Shown: piece by piece, positions 19,601-28,343 of the stretch | How the letters are laid out: each line of letters opens with the position of its first letter | Numbering within the stretch: the stretch's first letter is position 1 | Source of the DNA: an uncultured Christensenella sp. | Lineage (GTDB): Bacteria; Bacillota; Clostridia; Christensenellales; Borkfalkiaceae | DNA length: 64,000 nucleotides | Assembly (NCBI GenBank): GCA_910577555.1 | Contig: CAJTLF010000001.1 | Coordinates: forward strand, 1-64,000 | Reading direction: 5' to 3' | Position numbers and translations under genes: made by a program | The notes under the pieces: generated by a model | Databases searched by the model: none | What the model was told of the DNA's origin: nothing | Seen by the model: only the letters and a program-made list of their open reading frames with translations

Positions 19601-22600
19601 CGTTTTTAACGGAAATCTGATAATAAATATGATTTGCAGACGAAGAATAAATACTGACCGTAAAATTCTGCGCCGCATCAGCCGAAAAATAATAAATTCC
19701 GCTTTTTTGGGGCTTTAAAATTAAATAACCTTTACCCGCGTCGTCAATTTCAAGCGTCGACTGTAAATTTTCCGTAATTTCCCGTTGCTCGCTTATACTT
19801 AACTCTACCGATTTTGCACCCGTATTAACCGCCAACGAGTTATTAATTGCAACGTAATAAATTTGTTTACCTGCGGCTAAATGATAAGTAAACGCATACG
19901 ATGTTTTAAAACTATTGCCTTTCAGGTCGTATTCGGCAAGCGGCTGGAAAGCTTCGTTTAAAATAATAAGCTGTAACCCGTCCAAATCGCCCGTAATTTC
20001 AAAGTTTTTGCGTCTGAACTCCGTTATTCCGAACTCGTAATATTCACACTCCTGACCGTTTAAAGTTTTATTTATCACGCCTTCATCAGGCATTTTTTCA
20101 AACGTTCTGCTTATGAAAAGATTGTAAGTAACCGCTTTAGCACCCGCCGAATAATCGTCAAGCAAATAAAATACGTAAGGAACTCCTCTCGTCAGCTTAT
20201 AAACCAACGGCTGTCCCGCAACCAGCTTGTCCCCCGAATAACCTTCGGTAACTCTCGTTAAGTAAGTATTTCCCAATTCGTCAACGTGGCTTTCATAAGC
20301 CATTACGAATATTTCTTTTTCGTCGATATTAAATACGTAATCTGTCGTTTTATCAACTAACAGAGTCAAACCGTTATCAAACTGTAAATCTTCAACCGTA
20401 ACGTATTTATCCGAGTTCTGGAAACTTGCATTGCGGAAATTCAAGCCGTTAATACCAATTAAAGGGTTGTCGAAGAAATCGGTATTTTCGCCGGCGTTGA
20501 CGTTTTCCAAATTTTCACACCCGACGAAAGCAAATAACCCCACTTCCTGTACAGATTGCATATTAACGGTATTAATGTGCTTATTGCCGCGGAAAGCGTA
20601 TTTTTCTATGTGCGTTACGCTTGACGGCACGGTAAAAGTTTCATCCGTTTTATTCTGCGGATAATAAATCAATACCGTTTTATCACTGTTATACAGCACC
20701 CCGTCTTCCGACGAATACGCAGTATTTCCGTTCTCCACGATAACCCTTTCAAGCTTGTCGCAGTATGCAAACGCATTCTCGCCTATCTCCGTTACACCCT
20801 GCGGAATAGTTATTTCAGGTAAGTTACTGCACCCCGAAAAAGCGTATTCTGCAATTCTGGTAAGCCGGCTGCCGCTTTCGAAATTGACCGCAGTCAACTT
20901 ATCGCTGTTTAAAAATGCGCCTTGACCTATAACTTTTATTTGTGACGCAATAGTTATTCCGTCGATATCTCTGTCGCCGAAGTTATTTGCAAACGCGCCG
21001 TTGCCTATCGCAGGCACTTCGTTCTGAAGTCTGGGCGACATATCTAAATGTCCGCTGACCTGCCCCCTGTAAGACGCAACGTTAACGGGATTTCCGCCAC
21101 GGTAGCTAATTCTGAATTCCGAACCCGGCTGGAAAAGCTCTGCCAGAACGAAATCAATCATTTCACCGTTCTGTGTTTGAAGATTATGTACTACTGCGGG
21201 CAAATCAGCCAAATTTAATTTAGTGCCGTCAAACTTACCGTTTTCATCTAAAACGTCCGTAATGAAAAACTGCTTTTTAATCTGTTTGAAACCCGTATAG
21301 TTTAAATCCGCGCTCTTATATGCCAACTGCGAAGGCAACTCGACGAGCAAATCGCCGTTATATATGGGCGCTCTGCAAAAACCCTTTTCGTTATACAGAA
21401 TATCTTTGAAAACGGGAATAAATTCTCTTACAGCCGCTTTTGTGGGTGCATCAAATCCCGCCACGGCAGATACCAAATCAACGTAGTACTCTATATTGTT
21501 AAAAACCACACTCGGCAATATCGCCATTGCACAGATATCAACGAACGTCCCCACGAGCATTAAATACGGATTCGCCAGTAAAGCGGTTGAAATCTTCAAA
21601 CCGGTTGCAATTAAGGGTACCAGCAGATTACCCCAATTCAGATAGCTTTGTAAAAACGGCATAGCCTTTACGGCGTTATTCCACATTTCTTCCGTCATAA
21701 GTGCAGATTTATCACCCACAGGTTGGGTAGCCATTTTTTTAAGATTTGCATCGTATTTTATTAAATCGAAAAAATAATCGGTATCGGAATACCCGCCCAT
21801 AGCGGTTGCGGCTATATGCTCGTATAACTGATAGTTGGTATTCCATCTGTGCATATATCCTTCATATACATCCTTATTGATAATATCGTCTATGCCTGCG
21901 CCATCATTAAACTGACGGGCAAGACTCGTGGAAGCAGTATTCGAACCGAAATACGGCGTACCCAAACTTATAAGGTTTTGCACCAAATCGGGGTGGTCCA
22001 GCGTATACTGCATGTTCGTAATGCCGCCGCGGCTATGTCCTATAAGATTAACCTGCGGCAACTCGCCGCCGTTTAAGCTTTTAACGTCGTAAACGATTTT
22101 GCTTAGCATATGGTTAAATTCTGTATATATGTCGTCGTTTTTGCCGCTGGCAACGGCAGACGAATAAACAATTATTAAAGGACTTTCGGCGTATTCTTCA
22201 CTCAAACGCTCCAGCGTTTTTAAAGGTACTCCATCAGCAGCTTCATTGTCTGCATTTTTATATACCATTCCTTCTTTCAGCGTTCCGTTGGCTTTCGCCT
22301 GCTCGTTTACCGCCGAAATATCCATAAAAGTTAATAAATTTCTTTCAACGTTATTTTCAGTGACTTTTACGTAATAATTCCATAAAATTTTGGCGTCTTT
22401 ACCCGTTTTTGCCTTTATAGAGTCAGCCATTAGCGAAATAAGCGATTCGCTCTTATAGCAAAACTTATTGCCTTCTCCGTTGCTCCAATGATTCGCCGCG
22501 CCGCCAAACCCGTGGGTAAGCACGTAAATCTGCGATGCGGGCGTGACTTTTTCTTCATTTTTGCCCGAAGAATTTACTTGGAATTTGCCGTCCGCGTAAT

Positions 22601-22790
22601 TATAGGTATTCGTCACCGAATACAGTTCCTCTTCGCTCAAACCTTCGGAAAGCCCTTTAAACTCACCTGTATACACTTCCGACTGTGCGTCTGCCTGTGC
22701 CACCGTTATACCGAACAGTGTAAGACAAATCACGATTGCTACCGAAAGCAGAGCAATGACTGCCGCCTTCACTTTGAACACTTTTTTCAT
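16635..22790 (-). CDS. Secreted lipase-like alpha/beta-hydrolase with LRR and glycine-rich tail
   Basis: A signal peptide (residues 1-33) is followed by an alpha/beta-hydrolase domain of the lipase type: an oxyanion-loop-like THGFGG (about 92-97) and the nucleophile elbow GHSRGG with Ser253. BspA-type leucine-rich repeats follow (about 600-790), then several beta-sandwich modules resembling bacterial pre-peptidase C-terminal domains (about 900-1450), more beta-rich sequence, and a C-terminal region of about 250 residues made largely of Gly-Gly-X triplets broken by short beta-strand-like segments. No membrane anchor or sortase motif is visible at the C-terminus. It is probably extracellular and cleaves an ester or amide of unknown identity. 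Third gene of an operon with two small lipoproteins, 18 nt after the second; AAAGGAG ribosome site. Confidence 0.8.
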   Translation of the reverse strand: MKKVFKVKAAVIALLSVAIVICLTLFGITVAQADAQSEVYTGEFKGLSEGLSEEELYSVTNTYNYADGKFQVNSSGKNEEKVTPASQIYVLTHGFGGAANHWSNGEGNKFCYKSESLISLMADSIKAKTGKDAKILWNYYVKVTENNVERNLLTFMDISAVNEQAKANGTLKEGMVYKNADNEAADGVPLKTLERLSEEYAESPLIIVYSSAVASGKNDDIYTEFNHMLSKIVYDVKSLNGGELPQVNLIGHSRGGITNMQYTLDHPDLVQNLISLGTPYFGSNTASTSLARQFNDGAGIDDIINKDVYEGYMHRWNTNYQLYEHIAATAMGGYSDTDYFFDLIKYDANLKKMATQPVGDKSALMTEEMWNNAVKAMPFLQSYLNWGNLLVPLIATGLKISTALLANPYLMLVGTFVDICAMAILPSVVFNNIEYYVDLVSAVAGFDAPTKAAVREFIPVFKDILYNEKGFCRAPIYNGDLLVELPSQLAYKSADLNYTGFKQIKKQFFITDVLDENGKFDGTKLNLADLPAVVHNLQTQNGEMIDFVLAELFQPGSEFRISYRGGNPVNVASYRGQVSGHLDMSPRLQNEVPAIGNGAFANNFGDRDIDGITIASQIKVIGQGAFLNSDKLTAVNFESGSRLTRIAEYAFSGCSNLPEITIPQGVTEIGENAFAYCDKLERVIVENGNTAYSSEDGVLYNSDKTVLIYYPQNKTDETFTVPSSVTHIEKYAFRGNKHINTVNMQSVQEVGLFAFVGCENLENVNAGENTDFFDNPLIGINGLNFRNASFQNSDKYVTVEDLQFDNGLTLLVDKTTDYVFNIDEKEIFVMAYESHVDELGNTYLTRVTEGYSGDKLVAGQPLVYKLTRGVPYVFYLLDDYSAGAKAVTYNLFISRTFEKMPDEGVINKTLNGQECEYYEFGITEFRRKNFEITGDLDGLQLIILNEAFQPLAEYDLKGNSFKTSYAFTYHLAAGKQIYYVAINNSLAVNTGAKSVELSISEQREITENLQSTLEIDDAGKGYLILKPQKSGIYYFSADAAQNFTVSIYSSSANHIYYQISVKNDSTNFAVESGKIYVVEFTGESKSVISFEWYFNPARVYLNDNLVQITEGASYLFIPKLSGVYSFDCDAAFTVNGVSQSVLTLTEGNRYYIEFTGSASALNGVLNIGIVCEELSLNSHLTAEATVGSFYKFVPAQSGNYKFTVDCAENTQYDLYDGNFNLLVNGVSGQASAVLEAGATYYLRVVSSENYGVCVSFAPPQINVNNRAQIKGEHWYKFIPKYSEDYLVYVLSKQGVTVKVYGVDLQKINEFRLNGKNSFTLSLINNDIYYYEILPDDGEELFAFVTEYANPANHKDETALEVSEGVNNSVILVQNGVKLLSFTPQTSGNYNLRILKSPLNDIQGELIDGETHSQLQKLGSSSDLKCEFYLPDLEAGNTYYVSINSDNYDTLTLIFVYEYENILISALDGNGEEKNVIDANGELVINDLYVGAQYSVGLTGSVNGNKVRIPYDLEYDVMSYNGHSVYASVSSDGWLKINESAPIDCKIILRVTCAYHEYVAVFNVVYPVEFTASLTDDKNGLVYHLSAENKSDLNTSDFGVTGIRVAAYDIASGMELMVLTSSVMQYDFDFTSLNYFGDVKFECDITLSLVSMEFVVNLDEILLNYRTNCSVYDYEVSISSSRAIMDITNADFSYTQTIYVPSDIKTINIKSSTGVQVKNLRFEISHSVNINLYNVNIKANYSQNVFYTSENGNYTITLNALGVNTLAGGDQATNSSPNAAQAVCFENCTLRIETGIQGVINLYGGNGANGGNGSNGRKGSDGAAPTAACQLGNAGGRGSDGGPGGDGGNGASSIKVAKLYVYGYGAINIYGGAGGNGGTGGRGGDGGMGGRGGDAGFFNQAGTGGTGGTGGTGGSGGRGGLCGKPYEVSSINGDKNIIRVYMGECGDAGDGGRGGNGGRGGDGGNNTAMGTNGKGGNGGRGGDGGNTGLYYHASFATFNGETLSKWGNQGECGSFGAGGKCGIGGNNDTNKNGSDGRGGLYGRDIGYNEIFL

Positions 22791-22808
22791 AATTATCTCC
22801 TTTGTTTT

Positions 22809-23570
22809 TTATATTTTAACCCACTTTGCAAAAAGTGAAGTTTCTTTCAACTTATATTCGCCGTCTTCACTGTACTCTTTAACGGGCACTTCGTCCACGG
22901 CAAAATCCCATTCGTTTATACACTCTTCTTCTTTGTACCAACCAGCAAATTCATAGCCCTCTCTCTTAGGCTCGGGCGGCATAAAAGTTATTTTTCCGCC
23001 GTCGTAATCGTCTACAAAGCTTATTTTATCACTGCCGTCGTTTTTGTAATATATAACGTTCACACATAAGTTTTTATCTACTTCAGAAAAGGGAACGTCC
23101 ATTTCAATTAATCTCTTCCACTCCCGCTCTGCTAATCTTATTTTTTTATAATTCTTCTCATTTAAATTTAAGTATATTTCGGCTTCAGTGGCATAAATTT
23201 GCCCGCTCGTATAAAAAAACCACTCGTGTGAGCCATAAGTTTTTGTCAGAAATAACTTTTCAGTATTACTACTGACAAACTCGCCAACATTGCCGATATA
23301 CTGTCTATAACCTAAATATTTTACAGGCACTCCGTTAATTTCTTCGGGAATTAAAAGCTCCTTTTTCGTCTTTCCCTGCTCTGTCAAGCCGATTATTCTT
23401 ATATGTTCGTATTCTTCGTCACCTTCGTTCCAAAGCTCACATACGTAATCCCCATATTCATACGGGTCTGATATTTCAGGAAAATTACATTCGATAGGCG
23501 TGCATCCGCATAACGTTACCACCCCGAACGCCAATATTATTCCTACCACGTAACTTATAAATCTTTTCAT
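22809..23570 (-). CDS. Lipoprotein with InlB-type B-repeat, copy 2
   Basis: A 253-residue protein with a lipoprotein signal (lipobox LCGC, Cys23). The C-terminal third matches the Listeria-Bacteroides (InlB B-repeat) domain, with EGYEFAGWYKEEECINEWDF as the typical core. The middle is not recognised. It is a tandem paralogue of the next gene upstream, nearly identical over the signal peptide and the C-terminal repeat but diverged between them. The start at 23570 is chosen over the longer frame because GGAGATAAAA immediately precedes it and it aligns with the paralogue's start. It sits 19 nt after the paralogue and 18 nt before the hydrolase gene, so all three are co-transcribed. Confidence 0.8.
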   Translation of the reverse strand: MKRFISYVVGIILAFGVVTLCGCTPIECNFPEISDPYEYGDYVCELWNEGDEEYEHIRIIGLTEQGKTKKELLIPEEINGVPVKYLGYRQYIGNVGEFVSSNTEKLFLTKTYGSHEWFFYTSGQIYATEAEIYLNLNEKNYKKIRLAEREWKRLIEMDVPFSEVDKNLCVNVIYYKNDGSDKISFVDDYDGGKITFMPPEPKREGYEFAGWYKEEECINEWDFAVDEVPVKEYSEDGEYKLKETSLFAKWVKI

Positions 23571-23589
23571 TTTTATCTCCTTTTGTTTT

Positions 23590-24366
23590 TTATATTTTAA
23601 CCCACTTCGCAAAAAGCGAAGTTTCCTTAAAGTTATATTCGCCGTCTTCACTGTACTCTTTAACGGGCACTTCGTCCACGGCAAAATCCCATTCGTTTAT
23701 ACACTCTTCTTCTTTGTACCAACCAGCAAATTCATAGCCTTCTCTCTTAGGCTCGGGCGGCATAAAAGTTATTTTTCCGCCGTCATAATCGTCAACCAGA
23801 TATATTTTATCGCTGCCGTCGTTTTTATAATATACGACGTCTGCAAAGCGAGTCTTATCTAATTCATAAGTATAGTTTTCCATTTCATAATATCTTTTCC
23901 ATTCTCGCTCAGATAATCGTATAGAATAAACATCTATATATCTTGAATTATAATATATCTCGGCATCTGAAATATAAACATCGTAAGCCCTTGAAAAAAA
24001 ATTATGATGAGTTTGATAAGTTTTTGTAAGAAACATTTTTTCAAATATATTAAAATCTGCATCCAACTTACCGACATAACTGAAACCATAATAATATCCT
24101 AAATAATCCACAGATACGCCATCTATTTCTTGCGGTATTAAAAGTTCTTTTTTTGTCTTTCCCTGCTCCGTCAATCCGATTATACTTATATGTTCGTATT
24201 CTTTAAATTCTTCTTGATTTTCATACCAATGCTCGTATATAAAGTCCCCATATTCATACGGTTCGGGTCTTTCAGGAAAATTACATTCGATAGGCGTGCA
24301 TCCGCATAACGTTACCACCCCGAACACCAATATTATTCCTACCACATAACTTATAAATCTTTTCAT
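23590..24366 (-). CDS. Lipoprotein with InlB-type B-repeat, copy 1
   Basis: A 258-residue lipoprotein, first gene of the operon leading to the large secreted hydrolase. The signal peptide has the same LCGC lipobox as its downstream paralogue, and the C-terminal about 75 residues form a B-repeat (REGYEFAGWYKEEE). The central segment is more Tyr-rich and has diverged. The two genes and their intergenic spacers look like a tandem duplication of about 780-800 bp. Function unknown; a cell-surface partner of the hydrolase is inferred from the operon. Confidence 0.8.
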   Translation of the reverse strand: MKRFISYVVGIILVFGVVTLCGCTPIECNFPERPEPYEYGDFIYEHWYENQEEFKEYEHISIIGLTEQGKTKKELLIPQEIDGVSVDYLGYYYGFSYVGKLDADFNIFEKMFLTKTYQTHHNFFSRAYDVYISDAEIYYNSRYIDVYSIRLSEREWKRYYEMENYTYELDKTRFADVVYYKNDGSDKIYLVDDYDGGKITFMPPEPKREGYEFAGWYKEEECINEWDFAVDEVPVKEYSEDGEYNFKETSLFAKWVKI

Positions 24367-24397
24367 AATTTATTTGCTCCTTTTTAATTATAAATTA

Positions 24398-24403
24398 ATT
24401 ATA
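24398..24403 (-). promoter_or_regulatory. Probable extended -10 promoter of the lipoprotein/hydrolase operon
   Basis: Minus-strand TGTTATAAT (TATAAT at 24398-24403 with TG one base before it) lies about 32 nt upstream of the first lipoprotein ATG. The -35 region is weak (GTTAAA), as is usual for extended -10 promoters. Confidence 0.5.
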
Positions 24404-24536
24404 ACAGCGAAATTTGGCATTTAACATATTATTCCATAATAATATACCGAATTTTTTTTAACAGCGTTTATAAAAATTAAAAAATAAACATAAAACGACA
24501 TATTTTTTGCTCTACTTTGCAAAAAAATTCAAGTAA

Positions 24537-24567
24537 AAAGGTCTGCCGCATTTTACGGCAGGCCTTT
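24537..24567 (-). terminator. Terminator downstream of the GH43 gene
   Basis: A 12-bp stem-loop almost identical to the one at 16557-16587 (one base differs). It follows a second GC-rich stem at about 24630-24662. Both lie after the GH43 stop, so they probably terminate that transcript in tandem. Apart from these and the promoter at 24398-24403, the 314-bp gap 24367-24680 shows nothing. Confidence 0.7.
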
Positions 24568-24629
24568 AAGTTCTTTAATGGAATTTAACGGTTGAATTTA
24601 CTCGGTTTTTTTCGGATAAATTAAAATAA

Positions 24630-24662
24630 CCCCCGCAGCGGATTTTACCGCGGCGGGAGTTG
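24630..24662 (-). terminator. First stem-loop after GH43 stop
   Basis: An imperfect GC-rich inverted repeat (AACCCCCGC.GCGG versus CCGC.GCGGGAGTT) directly after the GH43 stop codon at 24681. It probably acts with the hairpin at 24537-24567. Confidence 0.6.
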
Positions 24663-24680
24663 CTTAAAAACACGATTTAA

Positions 24681-26108
24681 TTATTCGAACGCAATCGCGT
24701 AAAAATCGAATCTGCCCTTACCGCGATATGTAAAATACAGCGGCTTTACGCCCTTATTAATATCGAGCTTAGCACAATACTTCGTGCGTTTCTTACAGGG
24801 CTTGACGGGTATCTGCGCAACCGTACCCGTTTCGTCCGAAACGTTGATAATCCCGTTCGCGTTGCCGCAGATTTCCACGCAGATTTTATTTGCCCCGCCG
24901 AACTCGAAATACTTGAATCCCGCCGTCGCGCCGTCGCAGAAGTTGGCTATATGCTGGTCGGGGTCGCACTCTCTGTCTTCTCCGCTCTGCGTAAAATAGG
25001 GGTGGCAGCCTTTGGGCGACTTGAAGGTGTAAAACTTAACGCCCTTTTTGGAATACAGGTTGCATGCGATTCTCGCTTCGTAACTGCCCTTCGCCTTTAA
25101 GGGCGCGCCGTTCAGTCCGCAGCTCGTAATTTCCGCCTGAGTAAAAGTCCCGTCCGCGTTCATCTTTATCTCTTCCGCGCACGCCTGCCTTGAATAGCAG
25201 TGACGGTTGGTCTGGCGGTGATAAAATACGTAATACTTACCGTTGATATATTCCACACTGCCGTGCGTGTTGCCAAGATAATTAAGCGGCTTATCCGAAA
25301 GCCCCAAATCACCTATACTCACGAGCGTACCCTTGTATTCGAACTCGCCCAACGGACTGTCGCCCATTGCGTAACACAGCTCGTGTCCGTTCACGGAAGA
25401 ATATATGAAATAGTATTTCCCGTTGAACTTGCGCATAGAGCTTGCTTCGAAAAACTCGTGCCCTTCGTATCCCGTTCCCTTAGAGCAATGTTGCGATTTA
25501 GCGACGCGGGCAAGCGGGAGCTTAACGGTGAGCATATCGTCTTCCAGCTCCGCGCCCATCGCGCCGTTTAAATTGACTGGCTTAAAGCGGGTGAAGATAT
25601 TAGGATTTTTGGGCGAAAAGCCCGTATATAAGTATATTTTACCGTCGTCGTCGCGGAATACTCCGGGGTCAAACTGGTGCATATCCCTTTCTTTATTTCT
25701 GCCGAGAACTTTTCCGTCGGGGTATTTCACCCGCCCTAAATATTTATAACTTCCCGCGGGAGTATCGCACACCGCAACGCCTATCGTGCCGTGGTTACCC
25801 ATAAAATAGTAGAGATAATATCTGCCGTCGTTGCCCTGCACCACGTCGGGGGCGTACATTTCCTTGAACGCGCCTTTGATGTTGGTGGGGTCGTCGGACT
25901 TTTTCCAGATAACGCCTTCATACTTCCATTCTTTCAGATTATCCACGGGCGCAGACCAGCAAACGTAGTCGTTCATACAGAACGTTTTGCCGTTATATTT
26001 ATCGTGACTGCCGTAAATATAAACCCTGTCGCCGAACACGTGCGGTTCGCCGTCGGGGATATATTCCCAGCTGGGCAGATATGGATTAAAAACCTGTTGG
26101 TTGCTCAT
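24681..26108 (-). CDS. Cytoplasmic GH43 family glycosidase (arabinofuranosidase/xylosidase type)
   Basis: A 475-residue protein without a signal peptide. The N-terminal about 330 residues form a five-bladed propeller of glycoside hydrolase family 43. Typical landmarks are NPYLPSWEYIPDGEPHVF (candidate general base Asp19), YAPDVV (Asp88), FDPGVFRDDDG (Asp147) and EFFEASSMRKFNGKYYFIYS (candidate general acid Glu221). The C-terminal about 130 residues form a beta-sandwich, probably a CBM6-like accessory module. GH43 enzymes release arabinose or xylose from side chains or oligosaccharides; a cytosolic enzyme near xylA/xylB fits processing of imported xylo- or arabino-oligosaccharides. Monocistronic between two terminators. 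Exact specificity uncertain. Confidence 0.88.
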   Translation of the reverse strand: MSNQQVFNPYLPSWEYIPDGEPHVFGDRVYIYGSHDKYNGKTFCMNDYVCWSAPVDNLKEWKYEGVIWKKSDDPTNIKGAFKEMYAPDVVQGNDGRYYLYYFMGNHGTIGVAVCDTPAGSYKYLGRVKYPDGKVLGRNKERDMHQFDPGVFRDDDGKIYLYTGFSPKNPNIFTRFKPVNLNGAMGAELEDDMLTVKLPLARVAKSQHCSKGTGYEGHEFFEASSMRKFNGKYYFIYSSVNGHELCYAMGDSPLGEFEYKGTLVSIGDLGLSDKPLNYLGNTHGSVEYINGKYYVFYHRQTNRHCYSRQACAEEIKMNADGTFTQAEITSCGLNGAPLKAKGSYEARIACNLYSKKGVKFYTFKSPKGCHPYFTQSGEDRECDPDQHIANFCDGATAGFKYFEFGGANKICVEICGNANGIINVSDETGTVAQIPVKPCKKRTKYCAKLDINKGVKPLYFTYRGKGRFDFYAIAFE

Positions 26109-26143
26109 TTTAAACCTCTTATCTTATAAACTTAATTATATAA

Positions 26144-26184
26144 TAACGGAGCGGAAATAGAAACTCTTTTTTCCCGCTCCGTTA
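26144..26184 (-). terminator. Terminator of the GH3/membrane protein/lipoprotein operon
   Basis: An 11-bp perfect stem (26144-26154 and 26174-26184) with a 19-nt T-rich loop. A second imperfect hairpin lies just before it at 26223-26251. Together they separate the lipoprotein gene from the GH43 gene. Confidence 0.7.
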
Positions 26185-26308
26185 ATTTTCGTAGTACTTT
26201 TTTAATTTTCTCTACGGTTTCCCTGCGCAAACCCCGTTAAGGTTCGCGCAGTTTCATACCGCAGAATATAGGAGAAAAACGATGAGTATCGATTTTGTTA
26301 AAGCTCAA

Positions 26309-27907
26309 TCAGCGCGTAGCCGTTTTGTCGTCGTTCAGCGTCCAGACTTTCTGAAGTCCGTCGTAATTCTTACCGGAAATGCCTATCGAACTTCCCAGAC
26401 ATTCAGTAAACGTAATTACGTTGCCTACTCTCGTATACTTAACTACGAAAGTATCGCTGTGCTCATCGTAGTAATATTTATAAGACAGAATAGCCGTATC
26501 ATCGCTCAACAGACTGATGTAACGATAAGTAGTTCCGCCGCCGATGCCGGGCATAGGCTCATACTTGTTGCGGTCGTCTCCGTCCCAAGGGATTTCATAC
26601 TTCGAGTTTTCGGACATGTCGTACACCTCGAAAGAACTCCTGGACTTATCCAAGCCGTACGTTTTAGGCAAAGCCTCCCACTCTGCATCGGGCATCTCGG
26701 AATCTTCGGGTTTCGTCAACGTAATAATGTCTAAATCGCCAGCGGTTATTTTATTTGCACCATAGCCAAATTTGTAACCTTCTGTCGGATAGCCGTCACC
26801 GTACAATGCACAAACGGTCGTGCTGAGATATTTTATGGTAACGTCTTTTCCGTTAATCTGACCATCGAAGTCAAGCGGCAATATCGATATCTTGTAAGGA
26901 TAGGTATACGTGCCGAATTTTACCGTCAAAGTCTGCTCATCGGTAATACTTGTAGAATCGAAGCCTTCAACCGTCCAACGCGAAGAAGGAACGTCAACCT
27001 TTCCGTCGTCGTCTCTCGTTGCCGTAACGACGATACCGTTGGTATCTAATCTGTCGCCCACGTAATATTCCTTAGTAGCGTCTTCAACGTTAAATTCAAC
27101 TGCCTTGATACCCATTACGGAGTAGGGATACGTAGTAGTTATATCGGTGTTAATATATTTAACCGTTATTTCGCCATTGCCCTTTTTACTGCTGTCGAAT
27201 CCGGAGAACTGAACGCGGCAGTCGCTTTTACCGTAAGAGTCCTTGTCTATAGCCATGCTCTTGCCGTTTTCTCTGATTACGTTTACCTTCATGCCCTCAG
27301 TCGAAAACTTATCGTTTAAGATATATTTATCGGGCGCGTTTTCAACGGTTATGCTCTCAACGGGAGAATAATGGAAACCGTTGATAAACGTCGTACGGCC
27401 GCCGTTATCCAGAACGTAAACGGGAACCTGATACTCGTAGAAATCACCCGTTTTGGCTTCGCAAACCGATTTGTAGTTGCCGTGGTTGTATTCCTGGTCG
27501 TTGACGCGCAGAATATGAAGAATAAGGTTTTCCTTGCCGCTTGCGTCGACGTTAGTCCAGAATCCGTAATAGTTGGTGTTGCCGTAGGTTGCGTGCATAG
27601 AGCCGTCTTCATAGCAGTTCATATACATATAAGTACGGCTGTAGTTGCCCTGATACGCTTCCGAATACGAACCTTCGAACTGGTAATATACGGGAGAGTT
27701 CAATATTTTATCTGACCAGTCGTCGATATCCTTTATTTCCTGCCAGGTCAATTCCGCGTAAGGGTTGGTCTTTTCGGAATATCTCACGGTTTCCTTAATT
27801 TCAGGCACCTGTTCTTCCGGCGTCTGATTGCAACCCGCCAGAGCGAACGCGCAAGCCGTAACGCTTACGGCAAGCAATCCGCCTATCAATAAGTAACGCT
27901 TATTCAT
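26309..27907 (-). CDS. Lipoprotein with two Big_3-type Ig-like domains
   Basis: A lipobox (LAGC, Cys26) predicts surface anchoring. An N-terminal region of about 170 residues is Tyr-rich and unrecognised. Two bacterial Ig-like group 3 domains follow at about residues 175-265 and 265-345, each with the pattern Y.(V/N)(G/D)(D/K)..(D/S)T.G(I/M).V....DG and ending VKY/VKFG. The C-terminal about 180 residues are a further unrecognised domain. It is the third gene of an operon with a permuted GH3 enzyme and a small membrane protein, 10 nt after the latter; a polysaccharide-binding or presentation role is inferred. AAGGAG precedes the ATG. Confidence 0.8.
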   Translation of the reverse strand: MNKRYLLIGGLLAVSVTACAFALAGCNQTPEEQVPEIKETVRYSEKTNPYAELTWQEIKDIDDWSDKILNSPVYYQFEGSYSEAYQGNYSRTYMYMNCYEDGSMHATYGNTNYYGFWTNVDASGKENLILHILRVNDQEYNHGNYKSVCEAKTGDFYEYQVPVYVLDNGGRTTFINGFHYSPVESITVENAPDKYILNDKFSTEGMKVNVIRENGKSMAIDKDSYGKSDCRVQFSGFDSSKKGNGEITVKYINTDITTTYPYSVMGIKAVEFNVEDATKEYYVGDRLDTNGIVVTATRDDDGKVDVPSSRWTVEGFDSTSITDEQTLTVKFGTYTYPYKISILPLDFDGQINGKDVTIKYLSTTVCALYGDGYPTEGYKFGYGANKITAGDLDIITLTKPEDSEMPDAEWEALPKTYGLDKSRSSFEVYDMSENSKYEIPWDGDDRNKYEPMPGIGGGTTYRYISLLSDDTAILSYKYYYDEHSDTFVVKYTRVGNVITFTECLGSSIGISGKNYDGLQKVWTLNDDKTATR

Positions 27908-27917
27908 AAATTTCTCC

Positions 27918-28343
27918 TTAAATCAAATATTTTCCGTCTTTGTTCTGGTCGAAGAAGCAGGCTGCAACGCTTGCTATTACGAGTACGAGAACGCCTACGA
28001 AATAGACCATACAAGTACCGAAATCGCCGCCCTGATAGTGCACGTTGTTGAAGTAGTCGGCAACGGCTTCGGGTATTCTAAGAATAACCGTTCCCAGAGC
28101 CACGGTGTACAGAAGCACTGCGGGCAATGCGGCAAAGCGTACGGGGAAGAAGGTTACAACCGCCTGCACTATGACGGGTAAAAGCAACACTATGCCTATA
28201 ACGTACCCGTCGGTGTGAAGTCTGGGCAACGCCGTCCCGCTGGTGGCGAATACTATTATCGCCATTACCAGCGACAGAACAGCCGCTCCGGTGCAAATCC
28301 AATAGCCAATACCTTTATTTTTAAAAAGTTCTTTAAAGTTCAT
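27918..28343 (-). CDS. Four-helix integral membrane protein
   Basis: A 141-residue protein with four predicted transmembrane helices (about residues 10-33, 44-65, 68-88 and 110-130) and short loops. The ATG at 28343 is preceded by AGGAGG with 8-nt spacing and overlaps the end of the GH3 gene by 11 bp, so translation is coupled. No transport or enzyme motif is visible and I do not recognise the family. The coupling to GH3 and the following lipoprotein suggests a shared surface function, which is inference. Confidence 0.75.
   Translation of the reverse strand: MNFKELFKNKGIGYWICTGAAVLSLVMAIIVFATSGTALPRLHTDGYVIGIVLLLPVIVQAVVTFFPVRFAALPAVLLYTVALGTVILRIPEAVADYFNNVHYQGGDFGTCMVYFVGVLVLVIASVAACFFDQNKDGKYLI

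Noticed and set aside
26282..26734. Plus-strand frame of 150 codons with a good AGGAG site before its ATG
   Set aside because: Almost all of it is antisense to the end of the Big_3 lipoprotein gene, whose signal peptide, domains and operon position are clear. The translated sequence has no recognisable domain.
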